Part shown: one piece after another, positions 27,586 to 41,671 of the stretch
Layout: each line of letters opens with the position of its first letter
How positions within the stretch are numbered: position 1 is the first letter of the stretch
The notes under the pieces: generated by a model
What the model was told of the DNA's origin: nothing
The model's database searches: none
Seen by the model: only the letters and a program-made list of their open reading frames with translations
Origin: Cellulosimicrobium marinum
Lineage (GTDB): Bacteria > Actinomycetota > Actinomycetes > Actinomycetales > Cellulomonadaceae
Assembly: GCF_020551945.1 (NCBI RefSeq)
Contig: NZ_JAJBZH010000008.1
Coordinates: 62,001-126,000, forward strand
Direction: 5' to 3'
Length of the DNA stretch: 64,000 bases
Program-made: the position numbers and the translations under genes

Positions 27586-29073
27586 TCAGACGGTCTCGTC
27601 CACCCCGGGGAGGACGTTCGACGTCGCGAGCCGGCGGTACCAGTGCGCGGAGTCCTTCCAGGTGCGCTCGAGCGTGTCGTAGTCGACGCGGATGATGCCG
27701 AACCGGCGGTCGTACCCGTACCCCCACTCGAAGTTGTCGAGCAGCGACCAGGCGAAGTAGCCGCGCACGTCGGCGCCGGCGTCGATCGCGGCGCCGACGG
27801 CGTCGACGTGGTCGTGCAGGTAGGCGACGCGGCGGTCGTCGTGCACACGGGGCGTGCCGTCGTCGTCGTGCGTGACCTCGTCGGCGAACGCGGCGCCGTT
27901 CTCGGTGACCATCATCGGCTGGTCCGGGTAGGTCGCGGCGACTGACGTCAGGAGCTCGGTCATGCCGGCGGGCTCGATGTTCCAGCCCATCGCGGTGTAC
28001 GGGCCGGGCTGCTGGACGAACTCGACGTCGGTGACGCCGATCCACGGGCTGTGGCTCGAGGCGCCGTGGCCGTCGTTCTCGGACCGTTCGCCCGTGCCGT
28101 CGTGGTGGCGCACACGGACGGTCGAGTAGTAGTTCACGCCGAGGATCGACAGCGGCTGACGGACGAGGTCGAGGTCGCCGTCGTGCACGAACGACCAGTC
28201 GCTCACGTGCGCGGTGTCCGCGAGGAGGTCGGCGGGGTACTCGCCGTCGAGGATCGGGCCGAGGAACGCGCGGTTGGCGAGCGCGTCGATCGTGCGGACG
28301 GCGTCGAGGTCGGCGTCGGACGCGGGGTCGTCGGGGCGGATGACGTGGAGGTTGAGCGTGACCGAGGTCGTCACGTCGTCGCCGAGCTCGTCGCGGATCG
28401 CCGCGACGGCGAGCCCGTGGGCGAGGTTGAGGTGGTGCACGGCCGCGAGCGCGGCGGCGGGCTCGGTGCGACCGGGGGCGTGCACGCCGGAGCCGTAGCC
28501 GAGGTAGGCGGAGCACCAGGGTTCGTTGAGCGTGGTCCAGGTGTCGACGCGGTCGCCGAGCTCGCGGGCCATGTGGCGGGCGTACTCGGCGAACGCGAGG
28601 GCGGTGTCGCGGTGGGCCCACCCGCCGGCGTCCTCGAGCTCCTGGGGGAGGTCCCAGTGGTAGAGCGTGACGACGGGCCGGACGCCCTTCTCGATCAGGG
28701 CGTCGACGAGCCGTGAGTAGAAGGCGACGCCCTCGGGGTTGAGGGGGCCGGTGCCGCCGGGCTGGACGCGCGACCAGGAGATGGAGAAGCGGTAGGCGCC
28801 GAGGCCGAGGTCGGCGATGTGCTGCACGTCCTCGGCCCACCGGTGGTAGTGGTCGTCGGCGACGTCGCCGGTGTCGCCGCCGAGGGTCTTGCCGGGGGTG
28901 TGGGAGAAGGTGTCCCAGATGGAGGGGGTGCGGCCGCCCTCGGCGGCGGCGCCCTCGATCTGGTAGGACGCGGTGGCGGAGCCCCACAGGAAGCCGGCGG
29001 GGAACGTCCGCCTGCCCGACGTCGCGGGGCCGGGTGCGGGCTCGGGTGCTCGGGGGGTGGTCTCGGTGGTCAC
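27586..29073 (-). CDS. GH1 beta-glucosidase
   Basis: Hydrolyses cellobiose and other beta-glucosides, probably in the cytoplasm as there is no signal peptide. 495 residues. The GH1 N-terminal signature [15 protein letters not shown], acid/base Glu in [13 protein letters not shown] and nucleophile Glu in [10 protein letters not shown] are present; the aglycone-site [13 protein letters not shown] also. GTG 29073 follows GAGGA by 6 nt. A LacI/CebR-like operator lies 48-61 nt upstream, and nagA ends 113 nt upstream on the same strand. Uptake genes are not in the window. Confidence 0.93.
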   Translation of the reverse strand: MTTETTPRAPEPAPGPATSGRRTFPAGFLWGSATASYQIEGAAAEGGRTPSIWDTFSHTPGKTLGGDTGDVADDHYHRWAEDVQHIADLGLGAYRFSISWSRVQPGGTGPLNPEGVAFYSRLVDALIEKGVRPVVTLYHWDLPQELEDAGGWAHRDTALAFAEYARHMARELGDRVDTWTTLNEPWCSAYLGYGSGVHAPGRTEPAAALAAVHHLNLAHGLAVAAIRDELGDDVTTSVTLNLHVIRPDDPASDADLDAVRTIDALANRAFLGPILDGEYPADLLADTAHVSDWSFVHDGDLDLVRQPLSILGVNYYSTVRVRHHDGTGERSENDGHGASSHSPWIGVTDVEFVQQPGPYTAMGWNIEPAGMTELLTSVAATYPDQPMMVTENGAAFADEVTHDDDGTPRVHDDRRVAYLHDHVDAVGAAIDAGADVRGYFAWSLLDNFEWGYGYDRRFGIIRVDYDTLERTWKDSAHWYRRLATSNVLPGVDETV

Positions 29074-29120
29074 GGGATCCTCGCTGATCGGTGTCGGCCT
29101 GCGGTCGGGCGAGCGCGGCG

Positions 29121-29134
29121 TGGTAGCGCTTCCA
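29121..29134. promoter_or_regulatory. LacI/CebR-like operator upstream of the GH1 gene
   Basis: TGGTAGCGCTTCCA matches its own reverse complement at 12 of 14 positions and the cellobiose-repressor box TGGGAGCGCTCCCA at 12 of 14. Its place between nagA and the GH1 gene suggests derepression of the glucosidase by cello-oligosaccharides. Confidence 0.65.
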
Positions 29135-29185
29135 CGCCGGGCGGTGCCAGGGTACCCCGGCACCGGACCGCCCGGCACCGGGAGG

Positions 29186-30487
29186 TCAGCCGCCCGAGAC
29201 GAGCGTCCCCCCGCGCAGCACCCGGCGCACCCGGAGATCCGCGTCCGTGACCACGACGTCGGCACGACGGCCCGGCACGAGCCCGCCCACGTCGTCACGC
29301 CCCAGCACCCCCGCCGGGGTCCACGACGCAGCCCGGACCGCGTTGACGAGCGCGACGCCGGCTGCCACTGTCTCGCGCACCACGTCGAGCAGGTGGTACG
29401 TCCCGCCCGCGATGGACCCGCCCTCGGCGAGCCGCGCGACGCCGTCCGCGACGGTCACGCTCATCGGCCCGAGGTCGTAGCGGCCGTCCGGCATCCCCGC
29501 GGCAGCCATCGCGTCGGTGACCAGGGCGACGGCGTCCGGCCCGGCGACCGCGCCGTCGGTGACGTGCGCCCCGACGAGCTCCACGACGCTGCGGGTCGTC
29601 CCGTGGGCGAGGTGCGTCCCGTCCGCGACGAGCTCGACCACCATCTCGCCGCGCGCGGCCGCCGCGAGGCACGCGGCGATCGGGCCGGGCTCACGGTGGT
29701 GCAGCGGGCGCATCCCGTTGAACAGGTGCGTCGCGGTCAGGCGCACGCTGTCGCGCCCGGCGGCCGCGAGCGCGGCGACGCCGGCGGCGATCGCCTCCTC
29801 GGTCTGTTCGGTGCTCGCGTCCGTGTGCCCGATGGACGGCAGCGCGCCGACCTCGACGAGCGTCTCGATCACGCCGCCCGGCCCGACGACGCCCGGCACC
29901 TCCGGCGCGACCGTCATCGTCCGCAGGTGCCCCCGGGCGGCGGCCGCGATCTCCCGCACGAGCGCGGGGTCGCCGTCGAGCATGTCGTGCGGGTTCTGCG
30001 CACCGCACCGCACCTCGGACAGGAACGGGCCCTCGAGGTGGATCCCGGCGAGCTCTCCGGCGTCCGCGAGGTCGGCGAGCGTCGCGACCCGTGCGAGGAG
30101 GACGTCGCGCGGTGCCGTCACGAGGGACGCGACGAGGCTCGTCGTGCCGTGCCGCAGGTGCTCGCGTGCCGCGACCCGCGCGTCGTCGGCGCTCGTCGCG
30201 TCGGGGAAGCTCGCGCCGCCGCCGCCGTGGTCGTGCACGTCGACGAGGCCGGGCAGGATCGTGGAGCCGTCGGTGGTGCCGGGGTCGTCGAACCCGGCGG
30301 CTGCGAGCTCCGCCCGCGGCCCGACCCAGGCGATCCGCTCCCCCGCGACGACCACGGCCCCGTCCTCGACGACGCCCGTGGGGGTCACCACCCGGCCCGT
30401 GAGGACGGTCGCCGACGGTGCAGCGCCTCCCCCGGCCCGCTCCGCGGTCTGCTCGTCGGGACGGTGCGCTCGCTGCTCGTCGGCCAT
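29186..30487 (-). CDS. nagA: N-acetylglucosamine-6-phosphate deacetylase
   Basis: Removes acetate from GlcNAc-6-P in amino-sugar catabolism. 433 residues, amidohydrolase superfamily: the strand-1 metal motif appears as [11 protein letters not shown], the metal-binding Glu in IHLEGPFLS, then [24 protein letters not shown] and the catalytic Asp in [11 protein letters not shown] ~25-residue hydrophilic N-terminal extension precedes the core. ATG 30487 chosen. nagB is not adjacent. Upstream of the GH1 gene on the same strand. Confidence 0.92.
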   Translation of the reverse strand: MADEQRAHRPDEQTAERAGGGAAPSATVLTGRVVTPTGVVEDGAVVVAGERIAWVGPRAELAAAGFDDPGTTDGSTILPGLVDVHDHGGGGASFPDATSADDARVAAREHLRHGTTSLVASLVTAPRDVLLARVATLADLADAGELAGIHLEGPFLSEVRCGAQNPHDMLDGDPALVREIAAAARGHLRTMTVAPEVPGVVGPGGVIETLVEVGALPSIGHTDASTEQTEEAIAAGVAALAAAGRDSVRLTATHLFNGMRPLHHREPGPIAACLAAAARGEMVVELVADGTHLAHGTTRSVVELVGAHVTDGAVAGPDAVALVTDAMAAAGMPDGRYDLGPMSVTVADGVARLAEGGSIAGGTYHLLDVVRETVAAGVALVNAVRAASWTPAGVLGRDDVGGLVPGRRADVVVTDADLRVRRVLRGGTLVSGG

Positions 30488-30530
30488 GCCCTCATTGTGG
30501 CGCACTTCGTACGCCCGGCGCACAAATCCG

Positions 30531-31055
30531 TCAGGGTCCGGTCGTCGCGCGCAGGACGCGTGCGGCGCCCCGCGCGAGGTGCCGGGCGAACGCCCGCTGG
30601 ACCAGGGGCAGCACCGGCGCGACCGGCCGCAACCACCACAGCGCCGGACGGCTGAAGAGCTCGACGCGCCACCACAGGTCGCCCGCCGCGTCGCGCTCGA
30701 CGGCGAACATCTCCTCTCCGACGAACGCGTGGCCGGGCAGCGTGCCGTACCCGAACGCGACGCGCTCCTCGCTCCGCTCGACCCACACGACCTCGCAGCA
30801 CTCGCGCAGGTGGAGCGGGCCGACGCCGAGCAGCGTCGTGACCCGCACGCCGGGCGCCGCCTCCGGCGCGTCGGTCTCGACCCGCAGCCGGGCCGCCGCG
30901 TGGACCTGCCACCGCAGGAGCGCGTCGCCGAGGCGGTCGAGGTCTTGGGGCGGGTGCGCGTGCCGCGACAGCCGGACCTGCACGCGCACGTGCCGGTAGC
31001 CGTCCGGGCGCGCACCCGTGCGGGTCGCCCCCACCTCGGGGTAGGTGAACGTCAT
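30531..31055 (-). CDS. DUF1990 family protein
   Basis: 174 residues. FTYPEVGATR at the N-terminus and the FGYGTLPGHAFVGEEMFAVERD block are typical of DUF1990. Family function is not established; members often lie beside YndJ-like membrane proteins, as here. Starts within 4 nt of the end of the frameshifted YndJ-like gene (ATGA overlap). Confidence 0.85.
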   Translation of the reverse strand: MTFTYPEVGATRTGARPDGYRHVRVQVRLSRHAHPPQDLDRLGDALLRWQVHAAARLRVETDAPEAAPGVRVTTLLGVGPLHLRECCEVVWVERSEERVAFGYGTLPGHAFVGEEMFAVERDAAGDLWWRVELFSRPALWWLRPVAPVLPLVQRAFARHLARGAARVLRATTGP

Positions 31056-31946
31056 GCGGCGCTCCTCGTGCGCTCGGGCCGGCGTCCGCCGGCGGTCGTG
31101 GCCCGGAGCAGGCGGAGCCCCAGGACGGTGCAGAGCACGAACCCGACGGCGTTCGCCAGCCCGTGCGTGGCGGCCATGACACCGAGTCCCGGGTGCGGCA
31201 CCGCGAAGGCCTCGCCCACCGCCCACCACACGGCGAGCAGCATCGAGACGGCGACCGTGGCGCCCCCCGTCCCGAGCAGGACCCGCGCGACCGCCCCCCC
31301 GCCCGGGAGGCGCGACGAGGGCGCGCGTCGTCGCGGCCGCCGTCGACCACAGCGCCGTGGTGAGCACCAGGGCGCCGACGAGCTCGGCGACGTCGCCCAG
31401 GAAGTACCCGACGAGCACGAGGAGGGTGCCCACCGGGACTCCCCACGCTCCCGCGCGCGCGAGCTGGTCGTCGGGCGCGAGGCGCGCCACGGTCCCCGCG
31501 ACCAGCGCGGCACCGAAGCCCGCGTAGAGCATGTGCGGCACGGTGAGGGCGAGATACGTGCCGGAGAACCCGAGGAGCCCCCACCCCGCGCGCTCGGCGA
31601 CGAGGGCGCACGCCCCCACCGCGGGCGTCCCGAGGGCGACGACCGTCGCGAGCACCTGAGCGGCCTCCGCATCCCGGCGCCCGCCGTGCAGCGCGGCCCA
31701 GCCCGTGCGGACGGCGGCGCCGAGCAGCACGAGCGTCGCCGCGGCGAAGACGGTCGCGCACGCGGTGGCGGGAGCACCGCGCGGCAGCATGAGGCTCGTC
31801 GCGCCCACAAGCCCCGCGAGCGGCCACAGCGGGTTCAACGGCGCGGGCACGGTCGGGCTGCCCAGGAGCCGCAGACCGAGCGGGAGCACCACGACCATCC
31901 CGAGCGCCACGAGGGCCGTGACGAGCGCGGCCGCCCCCGGGCTCAC
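31052..31946 (-). pseudogene. YndJ-like membrane protein, interrupted by a frameshift at a G7 tract
   Basis: The N-terminal two thirds (from GTG 31946; several TM helices such as LVTALVALGMVVVLPLGL and ALTVPHMLYAGFGAALVAG) and the C-terminal third (VLLGTGGATVAVSMLLAVWW, then THGLANAVGFVLCTVLG) lie in different frames. They join at a run of seven C (plus strand, 31294-31300): with six, the protein reads PPGRGAVARVLLGTGG without a break. Length from start to stop is 895 nt, one more than a multiple of three. The HGLANAVGF motif near the end is typical of the YndJ family. Either a sequencing error, a true disruption, or a phase-variable tract. GTGA overlap with tetR upstream and ATGA with DUF1990 downstream argue for a once-intact operon. 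Confidence 0.8.
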
Positions 31947-32644
31947 CGCTCCCCCTCGCCGTCGGGCGCCGCGTCGGGCCCCGGGCGGACGGCCCGCAGG
32001 AGCCGCAGCGCGTCGTCGACCACCCCGCGAGCCACCGGGAGGCGGGACAGCCGGACCACGCTCCCGACGAGCGCCGCGCCGCCCGAGACCAGCCGCCGCG
32101 TCCGCGCGAACCCCGCGGACGTGTCGTGCACCCAGAACAGCGTCACGCCGAGCTGCCCCAGCCACAGCAGCTCCGGCAGCTCGGCGCGCAGCCGCGCCGG
32201 CACCGCGGGCTCCGCCCCGGCGACGACCTCCTCGAAGAGCGCGCGCGACCGGTGCCGCGCGGGCGCCGACACCGCCGAGAACGGGCTGGCGTCCGACCCC
32301 GGCCGGATCGCGACGGACACGAACTCCGCCCCGAACGCGTGGAACGGGGCGAACGCGTCCACCGACGCACCCCAGACGCCGCGCACCCGCTCCGCGAGCG
32401 TCCCGCCCGCCGACAGCAGCGGCTCGGCGAGCGCCGCGTGCTCGTCCTGGACCTCGAGGTAGAGCTCCTGCACGAGCGCGTCCTTCGACGGGAAGTGGTA
32501 GTACGCGTTGCCCGTGCTCACCCCCGCCTCCGCCGCGATCGCCCGCATCGTCGTCCGCTCGTAGCCGACGTCGCGCAGCATCCGGATCGCGACGTCCCGC
32601 ACCAGCGCCCGCGTCCGCTCGGACTTCGGCGTCGCCCCGCTCAT
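31943..32644 (-). CDS. TetR-family transcriptional regulator
   Basis: 233 residues. The N-terminal helix-turn-helix (TRALVRDVAIRMLRD, then TTMRAIAAEAGVSTGNAYYHFPSKDALV, residues ~10-55) is a clear TetR_N domain; the rest is a helical ligand/dimer domain with no known ligand. ATG 32644 chosen at the domain start. Followed by the YndJ-like and DUF1990 genes with 4-nt overlaps, which it probably controls along with itself through the palindrome 26 nt upstream. Confidence 0.9.
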   Translation of the reverse strand: MSGATPKSERTRALVRDVAIRMLRDVGYERTTMRAIAAEAGVSTGNAYYHFPSKDALVQELYLEVQDEHAALAEPLLSAGGTLAERVRGVWGASVDAFAPFHAFGAEFVSVAIRPGSDASPFSAVSAPARHRSRALFEEVVAGAEPAVPARLRAELPELLWLGQLGVTLFWVHDTSAGFARTRRLVSGGAALVGSVVRLSRLPVARGVVDDALRLLRAVRPGPDAAPDGEGER

Positions 32645-32669
32645 CGCGCGCACGCCCCGACGGCATATC

Positions 32670-32681
32670 TGAACATGTTCA
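32670..32681. promoter_or_regulatory. TetR operator palindrome
   Basis: TGAACATGTTCA, a perfect 12-bp palindrome flanked by A/T-rich sequence (unusual in this genome), just upstream of the TetR gene. Likely autoregulatory site. Confidence 0.7.
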
Positions 32682-32767
32682 AAAACTACCACGGCCGTTC
32701 TGCTCCCGATCCGATCGACCCGTGCGGGCAGACGTGGGAGACCCGTGGGGCCGGCGCCGGACGGGCG

Positions 32768-32879
32768 AACCGCAAGGCTGGAGGACCGCAAGGCTGGACG
32801 ACCGCAAGACTGAACGACCGCAAGACTGAACGACCGAGTGGGTGGACGACCGAGTGGGTGGACGACCGAGTGGGTGGAC
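32768..32879. repeat. Seven tandem 16-bp units 5' of copy C
   Basis: Units start every 16 bp from 32768. All keep ACCG near the start, but the inside changes in blocks: two or three units with AAGGCTGG, two with AAGACTGA, three with GTGGGTGG. The last GTGGGTGGAC is the outer part of the left arm of copy C, so upstream units could pair with the right arm too. Confidence 0.88.
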
Positions 32880-32976
32880 GGGACGGGTTCTGGCGGGTCG
32901 TGGCGGGTCTGGCGGGAGGACCCGAGGAACGAGGGTCCGGATGGTAGACCCGCCAGGACCCGTCCCGTCCACCCAC
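32870..32976 (+). repeat. Structured repeat element, copy C (candidate RNA or DNA hairpin)
   Basis: Arms 32870-32899 and 32947-32976 pair over 30 bp with one U-G wobble (32889 with 32957). The core reads GTGGCGGGTCTGGCGGGA, inner stem GGACCC/GGGTCC around the loop GAGGAACGA, then GGATGGTA. It lies antisense between nucS and tetR. Confidence 0.78.
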
Positions 32977-33038
32977 GCACCCGAAGCCCACGCACCCGAA
33001 GCCCACGCGCCCCCGGCCCAGGCTCAGGCTCAGGCTCA
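32976..33038. repeat. 15-bp and 6-bp tandem repeats 3' of copy C
   Basis: CGCACCCGAAGCCCA twice and a degenerate third copy (to 33020), then GGCTCA three times, the last supplying the stop codon of nucS on the minus strand. Confidence 0.85.
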
Positions 33039-33731
33039 GAAGAGCCGCGACTCCACGTCGTCGACGCCCCGCATCGCGTCGTAGTCGAGGACGAGGCAGC
33101 CGATCCCCCGGTCGGTCGCGAGCACGCGCGCCTGGGGCTTGATCTCCTGCGCGGCGAAGACGCCCCGCACGGGCGCGAGGAGCGGGTCGCGGTTGAGCAG
33201 GTCGAGGTACCGGGTGAGCTGCTCCACGCCGTCGATGTCCCCGCGGCGCTTGATCTCGACGGCGACGGTGGCGCCGGTCGGGTCCTTCGCGAGGATGTCG
33301 ACGGGGCCGATCGCGGTGGGGTACTCGCGGCGGACGAGGGTGTGACCCGTGCCGAGGAGGTCGATCTGCGCGGCGAGCATCTCCTGCAGGTGCGCCTCGA
33401 CGCCGTCCTTGACGAGGCCGGGGTCGACGCCGAGGTCGTGGGAGCTGTCGTGCAGCACCTCGTGCAGCTCGATCTCGAGGCGGTCGTCGCTCTTGGCGTG
33501 CTGGACCGCCCACACCTCGGTCACGCCGCGTGTCACCGCGTCGTCCGACGGCGCGCGCACCGCGAGCGTGCACGGCGGGCTCATCCAGTTGAGCGGCTTG
33601 TAGGAGCCGCCGTCGGAGTGCAGGAGCACGCTGCCGTCGGCCTTGACGAGCAGCACGCGGGTCGCGAGCGGCAGGTGTGCGGAGAGCCTGCCCGTGTAGC
33701 GGGCGGAGCAGCGGGCGACGACGAGGCGCAT
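33036..33731 (-). CDS. nucS: Mismatch-specific endonuclease NucS/EndoMS
   Basis: Cleaves both strands at mismatches; the MutSL-independent mismatch repair enzyme of actinobacteria. 231 residues: an N-terminal DNA-binding/dimerisation domain ([22 protein letters not shown]) and a C-terminal RecB-like nuclease domain with [29 protein letters not shown] (catalytic Asp, Glu, Lys) . ATG 33731 chosen. Usual neighbour of the atp operon in actinobacteria. Its stop codon is inside a GGCTCA tandem repeat. Confidence 0.94.
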   Translation of the reverse strand: MRLVVARCSARYTGRLSAHLPLATRVLLVKADGSVLLHSDGGSYKPLNWMSPPCTLAVRAPSDDAVTRGVTEVWAVQHAKSDDRLEIELHEVLHDSSHDLGVDPGLVKDGVEAHLQEMLAAQIDLLGTGHTLVRREYPTAIGPVDILAKDPTGATVAVEIKRRGDIDGVEQLTRYLDLLNRDPLLAPVRGVFAAQEIKPQARVLATDRGIGCLVLDYDAMRGVDDVESRLF

Positions 33732-33817
33732 GGAGCGGCGTGTCCTCCTGGTCGAGGTGACCGCCGAGGGCGGTCGGGCGAGAGGGTGACGGGACGGGCG
33801 TGCCGCGACCGTTCCGC

Positions 33818-34240
33818 TCAGACGACGACGTCGCGCCGGCCGGGCGGCGCGGCCTCCAGCCAAGAGGCGAGGCCTTCGTACGCGGGCCGCGTCATGGTGA
33901 GCTCGAAGTCCTGGCCGTCGTAGCGACAGCGGACGAGGTAGGAGTCCGGGCGGGCGTCCGGGCCGGTGAACGGCTCCCGGCCGAGAAGCTGCAGGTCGTA
34001 CCGGGACCAGATGCGCGCGGGGCGCCACGCGAGCGACCACGACCGCCACCAGTCGATCCGCCCCACGCCGTAGTGGGCGATCCCGGACGTCCAGGCAGCA
34101 CCCTCGACGCCCGCGGGACGTACGCCGCACTCGAACGACCCGACGCGGTGGGCCAGCGCACGCAGGCGGAACGCCCCCAGCCCGACCACGACGACCGCTG
34201 CGAGCAGCAGGCCGATCGCGATCCAGACGGGGGGCGTCAT
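33818..34240 (-). CDS. DUF2550 membrane-anchored protein
   Basis: 140 residues: one N-terminal TM helix ([19 protein letters not shown]) and a small outer or cytoplasmic domain ([26 protein letters not shown]). Matches the conserved gene after atpC in mycobacteria and relatives. Function not known. ATG 34240 lies 19 nt after atpC, so it is the last gene of the atp transcript or close to it. Confidence 0.88.
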   Translation of the reverse strand: MTPPVWIAIGLLLAAVVVVGLGAFRLRALAHRVGSFECGVRPAGVEGAAWTSGIAHYGVGRIDWWRSWSLAWRPARIWSRYDLQLLGREPFTGPDARPDSYLVRCRYDGQDFELTMTRPAYEGLASWLEAAPPGRRDVVV

Positions 34241-34259
34241 CGGTGGCCGGTCCCGGTGC

Positions 34260-34529
34260 TCAGCGAGCGGACTCGGACTCGACCGAGTCCGCGACGATCG
34301 TGACCTGGTTGGCGTCCACCGAGAGGAACCCGCCGGAGATCCGCACCTCCAGCGGCGTGCCCTGGGTGGCCTTGATCCGGACCGACCCCTCGCGCAGCAC
34401 CGACAGCAGGGGCGAGTGGTCCGCGAGGATGCCGATCTCGCCGTCGGCGGCCGGGGCGCTCACCATCTGCGCCTCGCCCGACCAGATCTTGCGGTCCGCC
34501 GAGACGAGGTCGACGTTCAGCTGTGCCAC
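34260..34529 (-). CDS. atpC: ATP synthase epsilon subunit
   Basis: 89 residues, only the N-terminal beta-sandwich domain (DGEIGILADHSPLLSVL, ISGGFLSVDANQVTIVAD); the C-terminal inhibitory helices of longer epsilon subunits are absent or very short. GTG 34529 with AAGGAG 6 nt upstream. Separated from atpD by 155 bp containing a strong hairpin, an unusually wide gap within this operon. Confidence 0.94.
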   Translation of the reverse strand: MAQLNVDLVSADRKIWSGEAQMVSAPAADGEIGILADHSPLLSVLREGSVRIKATQGTPLEVRISGGFLSVDANQVTIVADSVESESAR

Positions 34530-34643
34530 TGCAACTCCTTCATCCCCGGCACGGTGTCCGGATCAGGTCCGACCCGCCGCACGGGACGGACCCGTACGAC
34601 GGTGCTCCGCGGCCGAAGGGACGGACCGCGGGCGATGACGGTC

Positions 34644-34675
34644 GCGGGGGCGGGCGGTCGCCCGCCCACCCCCGC
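34644..34675 (-). terminator. Hairpin between atpD and atpC
   Basis: GCGGGGG/CCCCCGC plus inner GGGCGG/CCGCCC with one internal mismatch; no T-run after it. Probably an attenuating or stabilising hairpin that lowers atpC expression rather than a full stop. Confidence 0.5.
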
Positions 34676-34684
34676 GGCGTCGGA

Positions 34685-37160
<2,476 letters not shown>

Positions 37161-37162
37161 GC

Positions 37163-38794
<1,632 letters not shown>

Positions 38795-38908
38795 TGCTCT
38801 TCTCCTGTCGTGGCCGCACCTCGTGGTTCGGGTGCGGTCGAACGTTTGTCGTTGTGCGGCCGGTGGCCGGCAGGCGGTCGTCGGTCGGGAGGATGTCGGC
38901 CCGGGGAG

Positions 38909-39723
38909 TCAGCTCACGAGACGCCGACGGGCGTCGGCGAGACGCGACAGCACGGTCGAGTCGACGACGTCCGCGCCGACCTGGACCCGCAGCCCGCCGA
39001 GCACGGCCGGGTCGACCGTGACGTTGAGCTGCACGGCCCGCCCGTAGGCACGCTCGAGGAGCGCGCCGAGCCGGTCGAGCTGAGCGGCGTCGAGCACGAC
39101 CGCCGAGGTGACGGAGGCGACCAGGCGCTGGCGCCGCTCCGCGGCGACCTCGCCGATCCACCCCAGCGTCGGCACGAACCGGCGGCCGCGCAGCGCGCGC
39201 GTCGCGTGCTGGGCGAGGACCGAGGTGACCCGGTCCACCTTGCCGTCGAGGAGCGAGGCGACGAAGGTCGCGCGCCGCTCCGGGGCGGTCGTGTCGTCGG
39301 ACAGGATCTGCCGTGCCTCGCGCTGGCCGACGAGCGACCGCGAGACGCGGAACAGCTCGTCCTCGACCTTCTCGAGGGCACCGCGGTGCTCGGCCGACGC
39401 GAGGACCGCGTCGAGACCGAGGTGCTCGACCGCGTCCGCGAGGTCGCGCTCGTGCGACCAGCGCGAGCGCACCAGACCCGAGACGAGGTCGACCACGCGA
39501 CCGTCGAAGCCGGTCCGCAGGACCGCCGTCACGAGCGCCGCCTTGTCGTCGCCGGAGCGCGACGGGTCGGCGAGCGACCGCCGCAGCGGTGCCGACTCGT
39601 CGAGCGCGGCCGTGACCGCGAACAGCTGCTCGCCCAGGGCGAGGGCGTCGTCCCCGGCAGAGCGCAGGACCGGCTCGAACCGCTCGCGCGCCTGGGACAG
39701 GGACTCTCCGCTCGTACCGCGCA

Positions 39724-39724
<1 letters not shown>
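38909..39724 (-). CDS. atpH: ATP synthase delta subunit
   Basis: Peripheral stalk subunit. 271 residues, the long form found in actinobacteria. The C-terminal part has VTSAVVLDAAQLDRLGALLERAYGR and the VDPAVLGGLRVQVG motif of OSCP/delta. ATG overlaps the atpF stop (TGATG). Confidence 0.94.
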
Positions 39725-40679
<955 letters not shown>

Positions 40680-41528
40680 TCAGTGCTCCTCCTCCAGCGA
40701 CATGTTGATGTAGACGGCCGCGAGGAGCGCGAAGATGTACGCCTGCAGGAAGGCCACGAGGACCTCGAACAGGGTGATCGCGAAGCCGCCGGCGAGGGTC
40801 AGCGCGCCGAACGCCTTCATGGCGGGGGCCGCTTCGAAGATGAAGTACTGCGTCGCCGCGAAGCAGAGCACGAGCATGATGTGCCCGGCGATCATGTTGG
40901 CCGCGAGTCGGATCGCCAGCGAGGCGGGCCGGATGACGAGGATCTGCAGGAGCTCGATCGGCGTGACGATGATGTAGATCGGCCACGGGATCCCCGGGGG
41001 GAACAGGTTGTTCTTCAGGTAGCCGCCCAGCCCGTGCTTCTTGATGCCCACCGCCCAGTAGGTGACGAACACCCAGAGCGCGAGCACGAGGGGAAGACCG
41101 ATGCGCGACGTCCCGGCGAGGTTCAGCCCGGGGATGACCGCGGTGATGTTGAACGCGAGCACGGCGAAGAAGATCGTCGCGATCATGGGGACGAACCGGC
41201 GGGCGGTCTCCTTCCCCATGATCTCCTCGACGATCTGGACGCGCACGAAGTCGATGCCCATCTCGAGGACGTTCTGGAGACGCCCGGGGACGAGCTTCGC
41301 GCGGCGTGCGCCGATGAGGAACACGGTCAGGAGGACGACCGTCGCGATGATCCGCAGGATCCAGATGCGGTCGATCTGGAAGATCGTGTCCTCGAAGAGG
41401 ATGGCCGGCGGGAAGAAGTCGGCGATGGACGGCGCGTGAAAGCCACCTTCGCTCTCGGAGGCAGCGAGGATCACGGGGGTCGCAAGCGTGGACAGGGTGG
41501 ACTCCCAATGGTCGTGTGGTCCGGGCAC
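40680..41528 (-). CDS. atpB: ATP synthase a subunit
   Basis: Proton half-channels. About 282 residues, 5-6 TM helices; the essential Arg is in RPASLAIRLAANMIAGH. Also NITAVIPGL and FEVLVAFLQAYIFALLAAVYI. GTG 41528 is used but its ribosome binding site is weak and the first ~15 residues (PGPHDHWES) may not be translated. First gene of atpBEFHAGDC. Confidence 0.94.
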   Translation of the reverse strand: MPGPHDHWESTLSTLATPVILAASESEGGFHAPSIADFFPPAILFEDTIFQIDRIWILRIIATVVLLTVFLIGARRAKLVPGRLQNVLEMGIDFVRVQIVEEIMGKETARRFVPMIATIFFAVLAFNITAVIPGLNLAGTSRIGLPLVLALWVFVTYWAVGIKKHGLGGYLKNNLFPPGIPWPIYIIVTPIELLQILVIRPASLAIRLAANMIAGHIMLVLCFAATQYFIFEAAPAMKAFGALTLAGGFAITLFEVLVAFLQAYIFALLAAVYINMSLEEEH

Positions 41529-41582
41529 TCACCACTCGATCGTGGGCACGCCGTCGGACCTGGCCGTCATGGATTCGCCGCT

Positions 41583-41588
41583 AGCCTA
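41583..41588 (-). promoter_or_regulatory. -10 box of the atp operon (TAGGCT)
   Basis: TAGGCT on the minus strand between the atpI terminator hairpin and atpB; predicted start about 47 nt before the atpB GTG. Confidence 0.5.
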
Positions 41589-41594
41589 ACGTAT

Positions 41595-41618
41595 GGATCG
41601 GCGTGCTCACGCCGATCC
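41595..41618 (-). terminator. Terminator after the atpI-like gene
   Basis: Perfect 10-bp stem GGATCGGCGT/ACGCCGATCC with a 4-nt loop, 54 nt past the stop and directly before the atp promoter. Confidence 0.7.
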
Positions 41619-41671
41619 GGCGGCGCTTGTGACATTCTGCTCATGCGCCCGGGGCAACCGTTCCGGACGGT

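Noticed and set aside
27112-27945. 277-codon plus-strand frame upstream of the GH1 gene
   Set aside because: Largely antisense to the GH1 3' end; no start context and Arg/Pro/Thr-biased translation.
32768-32879. CRISPR-like or guide array
   Set aside because: Constant part is only about 5-6 nt, variable part 8-10 nt and mostly repeated; no associated effector gene in the window.
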